From contig CANKVS010000011.1 in NCBI GenBank assembly GCA_947487155.1, positions 1 through 64,000 of the forward strand: a stretch of 64,000 bases of DNA, read 5' to 3'. How positions within the stretch are numbered: position 1 is the stretch's first letter; the number at the start of each line of letters is the position of its first letter. Source of the stretch: an uncultured Flaviramulus sp. Its GTDB lineage: Bacteria; Bacteroidota; Bacteroidia; Flavobacteriales; Flavobacteriaceae. This document shows positions 44,773 through 52,945 of this stretch, piece by piece. The position numbers were made by a program, and so were the translations under genes. The notes beneath the pieces were generated by a model. It saw only the letters and a program-made list of their open reading frames with translations, did not search any database and was not told where the DNA came from.

Positions 44773-45219
44773 ATGCTAGACAATCATCAAAGAAACATCG
44801 CCACTTTTATTCATTTATCAACCTTTAGTAGGTTTATAATTCCGTTAGGAAATTTTATTGGTCCAATAATATTATGGGTTACCAACAAAGAAAAATCTGA
44901 GTTTATAGATACTCATGGTAAGCAAGCCATAAATTTTCAGATAAGTATTTTGCTTTATGCCATTATTGTAGGCACCTTAACTATTCCGTTTTTTATTTTC
45001 AAAATCTTTAACGGTTTAGATTTTATAGACTTTAATGGGTTTCATGATTTCCATATTAATATTGGAGAACCTTCTCCGCTACTTTATATAGGTGGAACTT
45101 TAGGTGCTTTTGCTATAATAGGTTTTATTTTAGAGCTTGTTTTTATTGTAATAGCAAGTTTAAAAGCTCGCGATGGCGAAATATACCATTACCCGCTAAC
45201 GATTAATTTTTTAAAATAG
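44773..45219 (+). CDS. DUF4870 membrane protein
   Basis: 148 residues. DUF4870 pattern: RNIATFIHLSTFSRFIIPLGNFIGPIILWVTNKEKSEFIDTHGKQAINFQISILLY, with three or four transmembrane helices (about 15-38, 57-80 and 100-130). The function is unknown. It precedes a 300-base gap with repeats and a Flavo-1-like element, then a PadR operon. Confidence 0.88.
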   Translation: MLDNHQRNIATFIHLSTFSRFIIPLGNFIGPIILWVTNKEKSEFIDTHGKQAINFQISILLYAIIVGTLTIPFFIFKIFNGLDFIDFNGFHDFHINIGEPSPLLYIGGTLGAFAIIGFILELVFIVIASLKARDGEIYHYPLTINFLK

Positions 45220-45261
45220 AATTATGGCTGCGAACTGAATACTGAAAATGGCAAACTAACC

Positions 45262-45367
45262 ACGCGTTAGGGATTGCAGTGGAAAGCCCACAGCGAGGCA
45301 CGAGTGAGGACTTGTAACGTAAAGCCCGACCTGCCTGAGCGTAGTCGAAAGGCAAGGGTAACGCCCA
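45262..45367 (+). ncRNA. Flavo-1-like structured RNA element with repeat-derived stem
   Basis: CACGCGTTAGGGATTGCAGT begins at 45261 and GTAAAGCCCGACCTGCC...GGGTAACGCCC ends near 45366. GCGTTA (45264-45269) pairs exactly with TAACGC (45359-45364), GTGG pairs with CCAC, and CCTGCC pairs with GGCAAGG around TGAGCGTAGTCGAA. The pattern matches my recollection of Flavo-1 RNA. It lies upstream of the PadR operon on the same strand. Confidence 0.6.
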
Positions 45368-45368
45368 A

Positions 45369-45440
45369 CTTCTCGATAGTTCTGCTGAGCTTGTCGAAGT
45401 ACAATTCCGATAAAAAAAATCGGAACCACTCGAAATGACA
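45369..45440 (+). repeat. Repeat cluster upstream of the PadR operon
   Basis: Contains a second TGAGC-TTGTCGAA copy (45386-45398) and a hairpin ATTCCGATaaaaaaaATCGGAA (45404-45425), followed by CTCGAAATGACA. These are the remaining contents of the gap 45220-45520. The last 80 bases before the padR start hold nothing else that I recognise. Confidence 0.5.
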
Positions 45441-45520
45441 AAATAAAAATTTCATCAATTACAATCAATCATAATCAATCAAAAAATGAACAGTTTCACA
45501 ATATTTAAACGCTTTAGAAT

Positions 45521-45862
45521 ATGAAGATAGAAAACACAAAAGCACAAATGCGTAAAGGCGTATTAGAATTCTGCATATTGTCGGTTTTAAAAGACGACGA
45601 TGCTTATGTGGCAGAAATTTTAGGCACGCTTAAAGATGCCAAATTGCTTGTTGTAGAAGGTACAATTTACCCACTACTAACGCGACTTAAAAACGCAGGT
45701 CTTTTAAATTACAGATGGGAAGAATCTACCTCTGGTCCACCAAGGAAATATTACGGATTAACGGAAACAGGGAAGTTGTTTTTAAAAGAATTAAACACCA
45801 CCTGGAGCGAATTACACAATGCAGTAACTATAGTAACAAGTCAAAAAAACACAAAAAAATGA
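45521..45862 (+). CDS. PadR-family transcriptional regulator
   Basis: 113 residues. The winged-helix pattern is MRKGVLEFCILSVLKDDDAYVAEI, then LLVVEGTIYPLLTRLKNAGLLNYRWEESTSGPPRKYYGLTETG, with a C-terminal helix for dimerisation. It is the first gene of an operon and overlaps the PspC gene by the ATGA sequence at its stop. It likely represses its own operon in response to envelope or lipophilic compounds, but the signal is unknown. Confidence 0.93.
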   Translation: MKIENTKAQMRKGVLEFCILSVLKDDDAYVAEILGTLKDAKLLVVEGTIYPLLTRLKNAGLLNYRWEESTSGPPRKYYGLTETGKLFLKELNTTWSELHNAVTIVTSQKNTKK

Positions 45863-48033
45863 ATAAAACAGTCAACATAAATTTAGCAGGTATATTTTTT
45901 CATATAGATGAGGATGCATACTTAAAATTGCAGCGCTATCTTGAGGCTATAAAACGTTCATTTACAGATTCTCAAGGACAATCTGAAATTATATCGGATA
46001 TTGAAGCACGTATTTCTGAACTTTTTAACGAACGTGTACAAAATAACAAACAGGTTATACGTATTAAAGAGGTAGATGAGGTTATTTCTATAATGGGGCA
46101 ACCAGAAGATTATCTGGTAGACGACGAAATTTTTGAAGATGAACCTCAAACAACTTATAAAAGAAAAACAGCGCCATCTAAAAAACTTTTTAGAGATACT
46201 GATAACTCATACATTGGAGGTATATCATCTGGTTTAGGTCATTATTTTGGTATTGATGTGTTGTGGGTTCGTATAGCTTGGGTTTTATTAATTTTTGGTG
46301 CTGGCACAGGAATTTTATTATACATTTTACTTTGGATTTTAGTTCCTGAAGCTAAAACAACATCTGAAAAAATAATGATGACTGGCGAGCCTGTTAACAT
46401 TAGTAACATTGAAAAAAAAATTAAAGACGGGTTTGAAAATGTTACAGAAACGGTAAGTGATGTTGCAAAAAATGTAACAGATTCTGTTACTGGTGCTGCA
46501 AAAAATGTAACCGAATCGGTTTCTGATGCTACCAAAAATATAGATTTCACAAAGCAAGGCAATAAAATAAAATCATCATCCAGAACATTTTTTGATACTA
46601 TTGGAGAAGTGATTATGTTTTTCTTTAAGGTTTTTGCGAAGTTTATTGGTATTATATTAATGATTGTTGGGGCTGTAACACTTATTGCTTTAATAGTTTC
46701 ATTATTTTCAGTAGGAGTAATCGACATTTTACATATTCCAGGAATTGAATTTGCTAATATTGTTAATGCAGGAAACACACCAGTTTGGTTAGCCTCTTTA
46801 TTAACCTTTTTCGCTGTAGGAATACCATTTTTCTTTGTATTCTACTTAGGGTTAAAAATACTGATAAACAACTTAAAGTCTATTGGTAGTATTGCAAAAT
46901 TCACCCTCTTGGGCGTATGGTTAATTTCAATTATTTGTCTTGTAATTTTTGGAATTAGAGAAGCTAGTGAACACATTTTTAACGAACGTACTATTGAAAA
47001 AAAGGAGTTAAATATTACAGCTAATGATACTTTAAATATTAAAATGGTTGGGAATGATCTTTACAAACTTAATGGTTATCACAACAACCTTTTTAAAGTA
47101 GCTCATAACGAAAATGGCGAAAAAGTAATTTATTCATCAGATATTGCAATTATTGTAAAATCTACTACTGATTCTTTAGCAACATTAAACATTGAAAAAA
47201 AAGCAGATGGTAGAAATTTTGATAAAGCTATAGAACGAGCTAAAAACATTAATTACAATTATATTTTTGAAAATAACACACTGTTTTTAAATTCATATTT
47301 CATTACTGCAATAGAAAATAAATATAGTAATCAAGAAACAAGACTCACCTTATATTTACCGATAGGTTCTACTATAAAATGTGATAAAAACTCTAGTTCA
47401 TTTTTTTACAACAAAAATTATTATGGAACCATAGTTTCGCATAATGACGCTAATCATTATTTAAAAATATTAGAGAATGATATTGAATGTTTAGATTGCC
47501 CTATTAAAAATGAAGATCCAAAAGTAAGAAAACAAGCATTAAGTGAAATAACTTCTCAAGAATCATTATCAAAAATTGCTAAAAATGATAATGACTCAGA
47601 GATAAGAAAACTTGCTCTAAAAAAAATGACATTTCAGCCATCAATTGCAGACATTGCTAAAAATGATAAAGATCCTGAAGTTAGAAAATTAGCAGTGAGT
47701 AAGATGTCTTTTCAGCCTTCTATTACAGATATTGCTAAAAGTGACAAAGACGCAGAAATAAGAAAATTAGCACTTAGCAAAATGACATTCCAACCATCAA
47801 TTACAGAGATTGCTAAAAATGATAAAGATCCTGAGGTTAGAAAACTTGCTTTGGAAAAAATGACATTTCAACCTTCCATTACTGAGATTGCTAAAAACGA
47901 TAAAGATTTAGAAGTTAGAAAATTAGCACTTAGTAAAATGACCTTTAAGTCATCTATCACTGATATAGCCAAAAATGATAAAGACCCTAAAATAAGAGAA
48001 TTAGCAATAGAAATGTTGAATAAAAAAAATTAA
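45859..48033 (+). CDS. PspC-domain membrane protein with 11-residue and 26-residue repeats
   Basis: 724 residues from the ATG overlapping the padR stop. A charged N-terminal domain (1-105) begins NKTVNINLAGIFFHIDEDAY. The PspC domain (about 112-175) is KLFRDTDNSYIGGISSGLGHYFGIDVLWVRIAW followed by its TM helix. Residues 194-226 are three exact 11-residue units (NVTETVSDVAK, NVTDSVTGAAK, NVTESVSDATK). Several TM helices follow (about 250-395), then a periplasmic beta-rich region (about 395-560). From residue 573 come six 26-residue units (IAKNDKDPEVRKLALSKM TFQPSITE), preceded by a degenerate one, HEAT/LRV-like. PspC proteins sense membrane stress; the repeat tail is unusual. The head-GIN gene follows. 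Confidence 0.88.
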   Translation: MNKTVNINLAGIFFHIDEDAYLKLQRYLEAIKRSFTDSQGQSEIISDIEARISELFNERVQNNKQVIRIKEVDEVISIMGQPEDYLVDDEIFEDEPQTTYKRKTAPSKKLFRDTDNSYIGGISSGLGHYFGIDVLWVRIAWVLLIFGAGTGILLYILLWILVPEAKTTSEKIMMTGEPVNISNIEKKIKDGFENVTETVSDVAKNVTDSVTGAAKNVTESVSDATKNIDFTKQGNKIKSSSRTFFDTIGEVIMFFFKVFAKFIGIILMIVGAVTLIALIVSLFSVGVIDILHIPGIEFANIVNAGNTPVWLASLLTFFAVGIPFFFVFYLGLKILINNLKSIGSIAKFTLLGVWLISIICLVIFGIREASEHIFNERTIEKKELNITANDTLNIKMVGNDLYKLNGYHNNLFKVAHNENGEKVIYSSDIAIIVKSTTDSLATLNIEKKADGRNFDKAIERAKNINYNYIFENNTLFLNSYFITAIENKYSNQETRLTLYLPIGSTIKCDKNSSSFFYNKNYYGTIVSHNDANHYLKILENDIECLDCPIKNEDPKVRKQALSEITSQESLSKIAKNDNDSEIRKLALKKMTFQPSIADIAKNDKDPEVRKLAVSKMSFQPSITDIAKSDKDAEIRKLALSKMTFQPSITEIAKNDKDPEVRKLALEKMTFQPSITEIAKNDKDLEVRKLALSKMTFKSSITDIAKNDKDPKIRELAIEMLNKKN
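46438..46536 (+). repeat. Three 33-bp tandem repeats encoding 11-residue units
   Basis: Units begin at 46438, 46471 and 46504, encoding NV-T-E/D-x-V-S/T-x-x-A/T-K. The 11-residue period is that of amphipathic membrane-surface helices (LEA group 3 and apolipoprotein-like). Confidence 0.75.
47575..48030 (+). repeat. Six 78-bp tandem repeats encoding 26-residue HEAT/LRV-like units
   Basis: Unit starts lie exactly 78 bases apart: 47575, 47653, 47731, 47809, 47887 and 47965 (the last is shorter). Each codes IAK-N/S-D-K-D-x-E-V/I-RKLAL-x-KM-TFQPSI. Third positions vary between units while the protein sequence is conserved, so the array is old or under selection. Confidence 0.85.
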
Positions 48034-48139
48034 CAATTCATCATTAAAAAACAACAATTCAGGTATTTAAGTTTCTAATCAACAACTATTAAATAGATAT
48101 TTGAATCATCAAAAAAAATCAATCAAAAAACGAACAATT

Positions 48140-48868
48140 ATGACAACTCTAACAAAAATTATTGTAGCAACATTAATAAGTTTAAGTCTTTTCTCCTGCA
48201 ATTTCGATGTGAATTTTAACCCTGGAATAAAAGGAAATGGAAATGTTAAAACAGAAAAAAGAACAATTAACGAATCGTTTACAGCAATTCATGCTAGCGA
48301 AGGTTTAGATGTGTATTTAACTCAAGGAACATATGAGGGTATTACTGTGGAAGCAGACGAAAACCTATTAAATATTATAGTAACCGAAGTTGTAGATAAC
48401 ACCTTAAAAATTCATTGTAAAGAAAATATTGGAAAATCTAAATCTCAAAAAGTAATGGTTACTTTTAATACTATTTCTAAAATTGTTTCAACTAGTGGTA
48501 GCGATGTATATGCAACAAATACTATTAACGTAGAACAGCTCGAATTAAAATCGACTAGTGGTAGCGACATGAAATTAGATGTAAACACAACTGTATTAAA
48601 CTGCAAATCAACCAGTGGTAGCGATTTAAAAATCTCTGGTAAAACCAATAGATTAATTGCCGAAGCTAGTAGCGGAAGCGATATTAAGGCTGGACATTTA
48701 ATCGCACAATCAAGTCAAGTAAAAGCAACCAGTGGTGCAGATATTACAATTAACACACAAAAAGAATTAACCGCTAAAGCAAGTAGCGGAGGCGATATTA
48801 AATACTATGGAAATCCAGAAAAAATTGATAAAACTGATGGCGTTTCTGGAAGTATTAGAAAGCGTTAA
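48140..48868 (+). CDS. Head-GIN domain (DUF2807) lipoprotein
   Basis: 242 residues from ATG at 48140. A signal peptide with lipobox LSLFSC near residue 19 precedes the head-GIN pattern GNGNVKTEKRTINESFTAIHASEGLDVYLTQG. Then come six strand units, each holding S/A-T/S-SG-S/A/G-D (STSGSD three times, ASSGSD, ATSGAD, ASSGGD), which form a right-handed beta-helix in this family. It probably sits in the periplasm or outer membrane. The PadR-PspC-GIN order is common in Bacteroidota and suggests an envelope-stress module. An upstream in-frame TTG is less likely as start. A terminator follows. Confidence 0.9.
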   Translation: MTTLTKIIVATLISLSLFSCNFDVNFNPGIKGNGNVKTEKRTINESFTAIHASEGLDVYLTQGTYEGITVEADENLLNIIVTEVVDNTLKIHCKENIGKSKSQKVMVTFNTISKIVSTSGSDVYATNTINVEQLELKSTSGSDMKLDVNTTVLNCKSTSGSDLKISGKTNRLIAEASSGSDIKAGHLIAQSSQVKATSGADITINTQKELTAKASSGGDIKYYGNPEKIDKTDGVSGSIRKR

Positions 48869-48895
48869 TAAATCAACCAAATAATTAGTCAACCA

Positions 48896-48925
48896 AAAAG
48901 AGCCTTCTAATATGGAAGGCTTTTT
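48896..48925. terminator. Bidirectional terminator between the GIN gene and the glycan locus
   Basis: Stem AGCCTTC (48901-48907) / GAAGGCT (48915-48921), A-run at 48896-48899 and T-run after. It can end the PadR operon on the plus strand and the glycan locus on the minus strand. Confidence 0.8.
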
Positions 48926-49008
48926 GTTGCAAGTTTATTAGATTAATGTTAACCATTTTTTTTAATCGAACACAAATACTTGTTTATATAAATTACGTGT
49001 TAAACATA

Positions 49009-50142
49009 CTAATTCTCCAATGGCTCTAAGTTCTTACCTTCACAATTAGTAACATTTAAAACAGGGTTACATCTAGCCACTTTGCTATTAGGTAATTCTA
49101 TTTTATAACCTGTATTTAGAGTTTTATCTTCTTTATAATAATCTGTACTAATAAAGTGCGCCCCCGAACTTAATGCAGCTTCAAACCTTGTGTAATCCCC
49201 TTGACGTGCTTCATACGTATCGGCATCAGCTCGCGTTCGTACAAGATACCCCTCTTTTACAAGTTTTTTAATAGAGTCTTGATATTTTATAGGGTCGTTA
49301 ATAATAACAAAAGCGGCTTCTGGTGTTCCTTGATCTGATTTAGAAAATAATAATCTACCTTTTAAAGACGCATGGTTTTTTATATACGCTTTACGTTTCT
49401 CGCCTTCTTCATCTAAAACTAAAATTAGCTTCCCTCTAGCCTTATCTAAAACTGGCCAGTTATGAGCTTTTACTGCAGCTTCTAAAGTTTCGTAATTACC
49501 CCGAACATCATCTGGAGTAATTAATTTGTCTTTGGATAAAACGGTAAGAATTTCGGCTTCAAAAGCATCAAAAACTTCTGAAGTAAAAGGAAATAATTTT
49601 TGAAAACCTTCTTTTTCAACGCTATCTGATTTAGCATTAAAAGTAATTGCAATGGGCAAATGGTTTGGGTTTGCGTTAGACCATGTTTTAATTTCTTCTA
49701 AACAGTTTACCAAAGTAGCACAACTTGTACGAAAATCGATATCTGATACGTGTAATACTTTAAACCCAGGGGTATTCATAACACCTGTAGTATTATATGG
49801 TTGAGTTTCAACTTTTTGCTGTTTCAATAATTCTAAGCCTAAGGGTTTTGAAAACTTACCGCCATTGGGATCGAAAACAACATCAAGTTCTAAGTTTCTT
49901 AATCCGTAAATCTCTAATTGATCTGTAATAGATTGCTGATTGTATTGCAACTCTTCAAAAGATTTAGATGTTGTGTTTTGTATTAATTGTAGTAATGCAG
50001 GTTCAATAGCTTGTTTGTAACTATTATGACTTCCAATAACTTGAATGTTATTCAATTTTATTTGCTGCTCTTTTTTTGGTTCAGATTTACATCCTAAAAA
50101 AAATAGAGCTGATACTATTGTAATACAAAATATTTGTTTCAT
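49009..50142 (-). CDS. Ca2+-dependent PI-PLC-like lipoprotein
   Basis: 377 residues. A lipobox FFLGC near residue 18 indicates a lipoprotein. The TIM-barrel phosphodiesterase motifs are IQVIGSHNSYKQAIEP (first catalytic His), LELDVVFDPNGG (Glu/Asp pair), HVSDIDFRTSC and ITFNAKSDS, matching the calcium-dependent PI-PLC family (Pfam PF16670). Later strands hold KLILVLDEEGEKR and LRTRADADTYEARQGDYTR, where a typical RADADT motif appears. It is the last gene of the minus-strand glycan locus and follows the 928-residue gene by 12 bases, so it may act on the same substrate or on its phosphodiester decorations. That is inference. Confidence 0.85.
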   Translation of the reverse strand: MKQIFCITIVSALFFLGCKSEPKKEQQIKLNNIQVIGSHNSYKQAIEPALLQLIQNTTSKSFEELQYNQQSITDQLEIYGLRNLELDVVFDPNGGKFSKPLGLELLKQQKVETQPYNTTGVMNTPGFKVLHVSDIDFRTSCATLVNCLEEIKTWSNANPNHLPIAITFNAKSDSVEKEGFQKLFPFTSEVFDAFEAEILTVLSKDKLITPDDVRGNYETLEAAVKAHNWPVLDKARGKLILVLDEEGEKRKAYIKNHASLKGRLLFSKSDQGTPEAAFVIINDPIKYQDSIKKLVKEGYLVRTRADADTYEARQGDYTRFEAALSSGAHFISTDYYKEDKTLNTGYKIELPNSKVARCNPVLNVTNCEGKNLEPLEN

Positions 50143-50154
50143 CTATTTATATTT

Positions 50155-52941
50155 TTATTCGACCACCAACCATGTATAACTATTTGCTGGTATTGTTAGT
50201 TTTATTTTAACACTGTAATCTCTTGATAAATTATACGTTTTAGCAACACCTTCTTTTTCTCTTATTGAAGCTGTTTTAGATAAACCTGTATAATATAAAG
50301 GTAATTTTATTTCTCTCAATACATCCTTGTCTGTTGGGTTAAAAAACATAGCTAATCCTTTTTCTTTAAGATCTGGATTAACATGCAAAAATCCATCCCA
50401 ATCCTTTCCTGAAGGACGCCTTAAATGAATAATATCGCTATTTAATATGTTACGATATTTTTTATACCAATCTACAACTTTAATAACCAATTGTTTAGTT
50501 TCATCAGAATCATACAGTCTTGGACCACGGTAACAAGCTTGGACACCCGATCCATAATTTTGCATCATTTGATTCTCATAATCACTTAAATGATCTTTTA
50601 ATGGTTCCATAGTTGCTGCTGCACCACCACCATGGTATTGTGTTAATGGTACAAACGTCCAATTCATACTAGGAATTCTATCCCATAAGCCATCATAAAT
50701 ATTTTGACGCCCCAAAACCAATTGACGATCTCTAGGTAATGACCAGTTAACCTCTCTATAACCTATTCCTGTTTTATTAGTCCCAGAATTCAAGTAAAAA
50801 TCTGGCACATTCATATAAATACCTTCTGCACGCATCCATTTATAAAGACCTTGAATTTGAGCGTACTGCTTCCATTGTGAATCCCCTAATCCATCATGGT
50901 GAGTATGCGAAGTTGATGCACAAACATTTCCCGGATAAGATCCATCATTTTCAAAAACCTGCATGCCTGTTTTAGTGAAAAATTTCTTTATTTTTCTAAA
51001 ATAATCATACCCCCAGTCACTGCTTAAACATGGTGATGAACCAAAAATCATCCCACCTCGTTTTCCTGTTTTAGGATTTATAACATCTACTTCATCGCTA
51101 ATCCATCGGCTAGACAATAATGAATATCCACCTAATTCAATATCTTTTGAATTGGCATATTCTCTATATTCTTTAAATCGCTCATAGTAATCTTCATTTT
51201 CTTTTTCCATATTAAGACCACTGCCAAAACTTAAAATAATCATTTCATATCCTGTTTCAGCACATTGATCAACAGCTCTTTTAATAATTTTTGGATCTGT
51301 TGAAGTTAAATGTAAAAACATAGGGTTTTCTGTTGTCCACGGCGAAATTGTTCGGTATAATTTTCTTTTAAATAACCCTACACGTTCCTCTTCTCTACTA
51401 TCCATAGGTGTTTCCCAAACTCTAAAAGTGGTTAAGGATTCTCCAGATGGAATACCTGTATCTGGTCCAATTGGTAATTTTATTTCTAACAAACAAGGTA
51501 AATCTAATGGATAATTTGTTTGTGATGTATAACGTGGATCCTTTTCCCAATAGGTTGTTTGATCTGACGATTTTTGTTGCATTCCTCCAAAAGCATAATC
51601 ACTTTGAAAATGAATGTTTGGTTTTGTCCAATGCATTGGAGTTTTCACCAAGTTCTCCCCCTCTACCATGGCTAACTGTTCAATTTTGAATTTATTTAGC
51701 TGAATGATTAAATCAGACTCATTAATAATTTCAATCCATTTACTTAAGGTTGGTATGCCGTCATATAAAATAAAATGAACTTTTACAATAACACCATCCT
51801 TAGACAATGTAAATACTAATTCTTTTCCTGAAGGTCCTTTTTCATTTAACGCCCAACGCACTCGTTTCCATGCTATTCTTTCAGTTACTTCTTTAATTTC
51901 GAAATTTTCAATCATAAAGGAATTCTCTGCAGCCGTTAAATCATCTACCCATTTCATTAAAGTATATGCATATTCAGGTTGTTTACTTAGTCCGCCAATA
52001 GGGTGATTTTTACCATCAATGGTTAAAACACCTTCGTTAGACACACTACGCAATAAGCTCTCTCCTGTCATTTGATTAATATAATCAATAGTAGCTAGAT
52101 TTGGAGTTAAACGAAAGATCCTAGCAATTAACCCATTACTAATCACAATATCTTTTCCACTATTCGTTTTATAAACGTTTGCTTTTGCCTTATCGTTATT
52201 TATCAACCAATCATAATCTGGTTGTGCTAATGGCAGTTCTATTTCTGGTAAAGCATTAATTAACTTTGCTAGTTTATTTTTAATGGCACTGGATTGTTCT
52301 GGTATTTTTCCTTTAAAATCCCCAGAGACTACCACAGGTGATACTTCAAAGTATTCCAATTTAGCATCTGCCCACACCCCATTATCACCGCTTGAACCAT
52401 CTCCAGCATCTTCAACCACAAGCTCTAAAACACCACCTTTAACGGCTATATTTACCGCTTTAGCGGGGTCGCCTTGTTTCATAAGACCGCTATTAAACAC
52501 TTCTTTTTGGTTATGTAAAATTTTAAAAATAACACTTCCACCATCAATTTTCCCATTAGCCCCTTCTACACCTAAAAACTGTTTTTTTATCTCGGTAACA
52601 TTGTAAAATATTCGCTTGCCATCAGTTAAAGGAATTGTTTTTATACTGTTTGAAGTGTAATCAATTTCCGAATCATTTACTCCAACTTTTGCCGTAAATG
52701 TATGGCCGTCATGATTTTTGATTTTTATACTTGATTTAGAGTAAACACCTACTCCATTTAAAAACTTTTGACCAGCAATTGATAATTTTTCACCAGAAAC
52801 AGATTTATTAACAACTGCTGCACCATAGGTTTGTTCTCCCAAAGAAACATCCATTTCTGAAAGGTTTATAAACTGTTGAGCATTAGCAACTACCGAACAT
52901 AAAATGAACACGACTACTATAAATAAACTTTTTTTATACAT
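50155..52941 (-). CDS. NPCBM domain protein with a galactosidase-like TIM barrel
   Basis: 928 residues with a signal peptide (cut near ANAQ). The N-terminal domain (about 25-200) is NPCBM/NEW2: LNGVGVYSKSSIKI, FTAKVGVNDSE, VFNSGLMKQGDPAKAVNIAVKG and LVVEDAGDGSSGDNGVWADAKLEYF. A beta-sandwich (about 255-510) and a TIM barrel follow. The likely catalytic nucleophile is Asp666 in QVFENDGSYPG, at the position used by clan GH-D (GH27/GH36). A C-terminal beta domain ends the protein. It resembles alpha-galactosidases but I cannot assign a family with certainty. It sits between the 809-residue lipoprotein gene and the PI-PLC gene. Confidence 0.7.
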   Translation of the reverse strand: MYKKSLFIVVVFILCSVVANAQQFINLSEMDVSLGEQTYGAAVVNKSVSGEKLSIAGQKFLNGVGVYSKSSIKIKNHDGHTFTAKVGVNDSEIDYTSNSIKTIPLTDGKRIFYNVTEIKKQFLGVEGANGKIDGGSVIFKILHNQKEVFNSGLMKQGDPAKAVNIAVKGGVLELVVEDAGDGSSGDNGVWADAKLEYFEVSPVVVSGDFKGKIPEQSSAIKNKLAKLINALPEIELPLAQPDYDWLINNDKAKANVYKTNSGKDIVISNGLIARIFRLTPNLATIDYINQMTGESLLRSVSNEGVLTIDGKNHPIGGLSKQPEYAYTLMKWVDDLTAAENSFMIENFEIKEVTERIAWKRVRWALNEKGPSGKELVFTLSKDGVIVKVHFILYDGIPTLSKWIEIINESDLIIQLNKFKIEQLAMVEGENLVKTPMHWTKPNIHFQSDYAFGGMQQKSSDQTTYWEKDPRYTSQTNYPLDLPCLLEIKLPIGPDTGIPSGESLTTFRVWETPMDSREEERVGLFKRKLYRTISPWTTENPMFLHLTSTDPKIIKRAVDQCAETGYEMIILSFGSGLNMEKENEDYYERFKEYREYANSKDIELGGYSLLSSRWISDEVDVINPKTGKRGGMIFGSSPCLSSDWGYDYFRKIKKFFTKTGMQVFENDGSYPGNVCASTSHTHHDGLGDSQWKQYAQIQGLYKWMRAEGIYMNVPDFYLNSGTNKTGIGYREVNWSLPRDRQLVLGRQNIYDGLWDRIPSMNWTFVPLTQYHGGGAAATMEPLKDHLSDYENQMMQNYGSGVQACYRGPRLYDSDETKQLVIKVVDWYKKYRNILNSDIIHLRRPSGKDWDGFLHVNPDLKEKGLAMFFNPTDKDVLREIKLPLYYTGLSKTASIREKEGVAKTYNLSRDYSVKIKLTIPANSYTWLVVE

Positions 52942-52945
52942 TTTT

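Noticed and set aside
45256..45468. Two minus-strand open frames of 63-70 codons.
   Set aside because: They lie in the Flavo-1-like element and repeat cluster; translated palindromes explain them.
46242..46778. 178-codon minus-strand open frame opposite the PspC gene.
   Set aside because: It is a shadow of the PspC and 11-residue-repeat region; its Thr/Val-rich repeats are the reverse of those codons.
47575..48030. CRISPR-like regular repeats.
   Set aside because: Repeats and intervening sequence together form an unbroken 26-residue protein period; there are no unique spacers and no cas genes.
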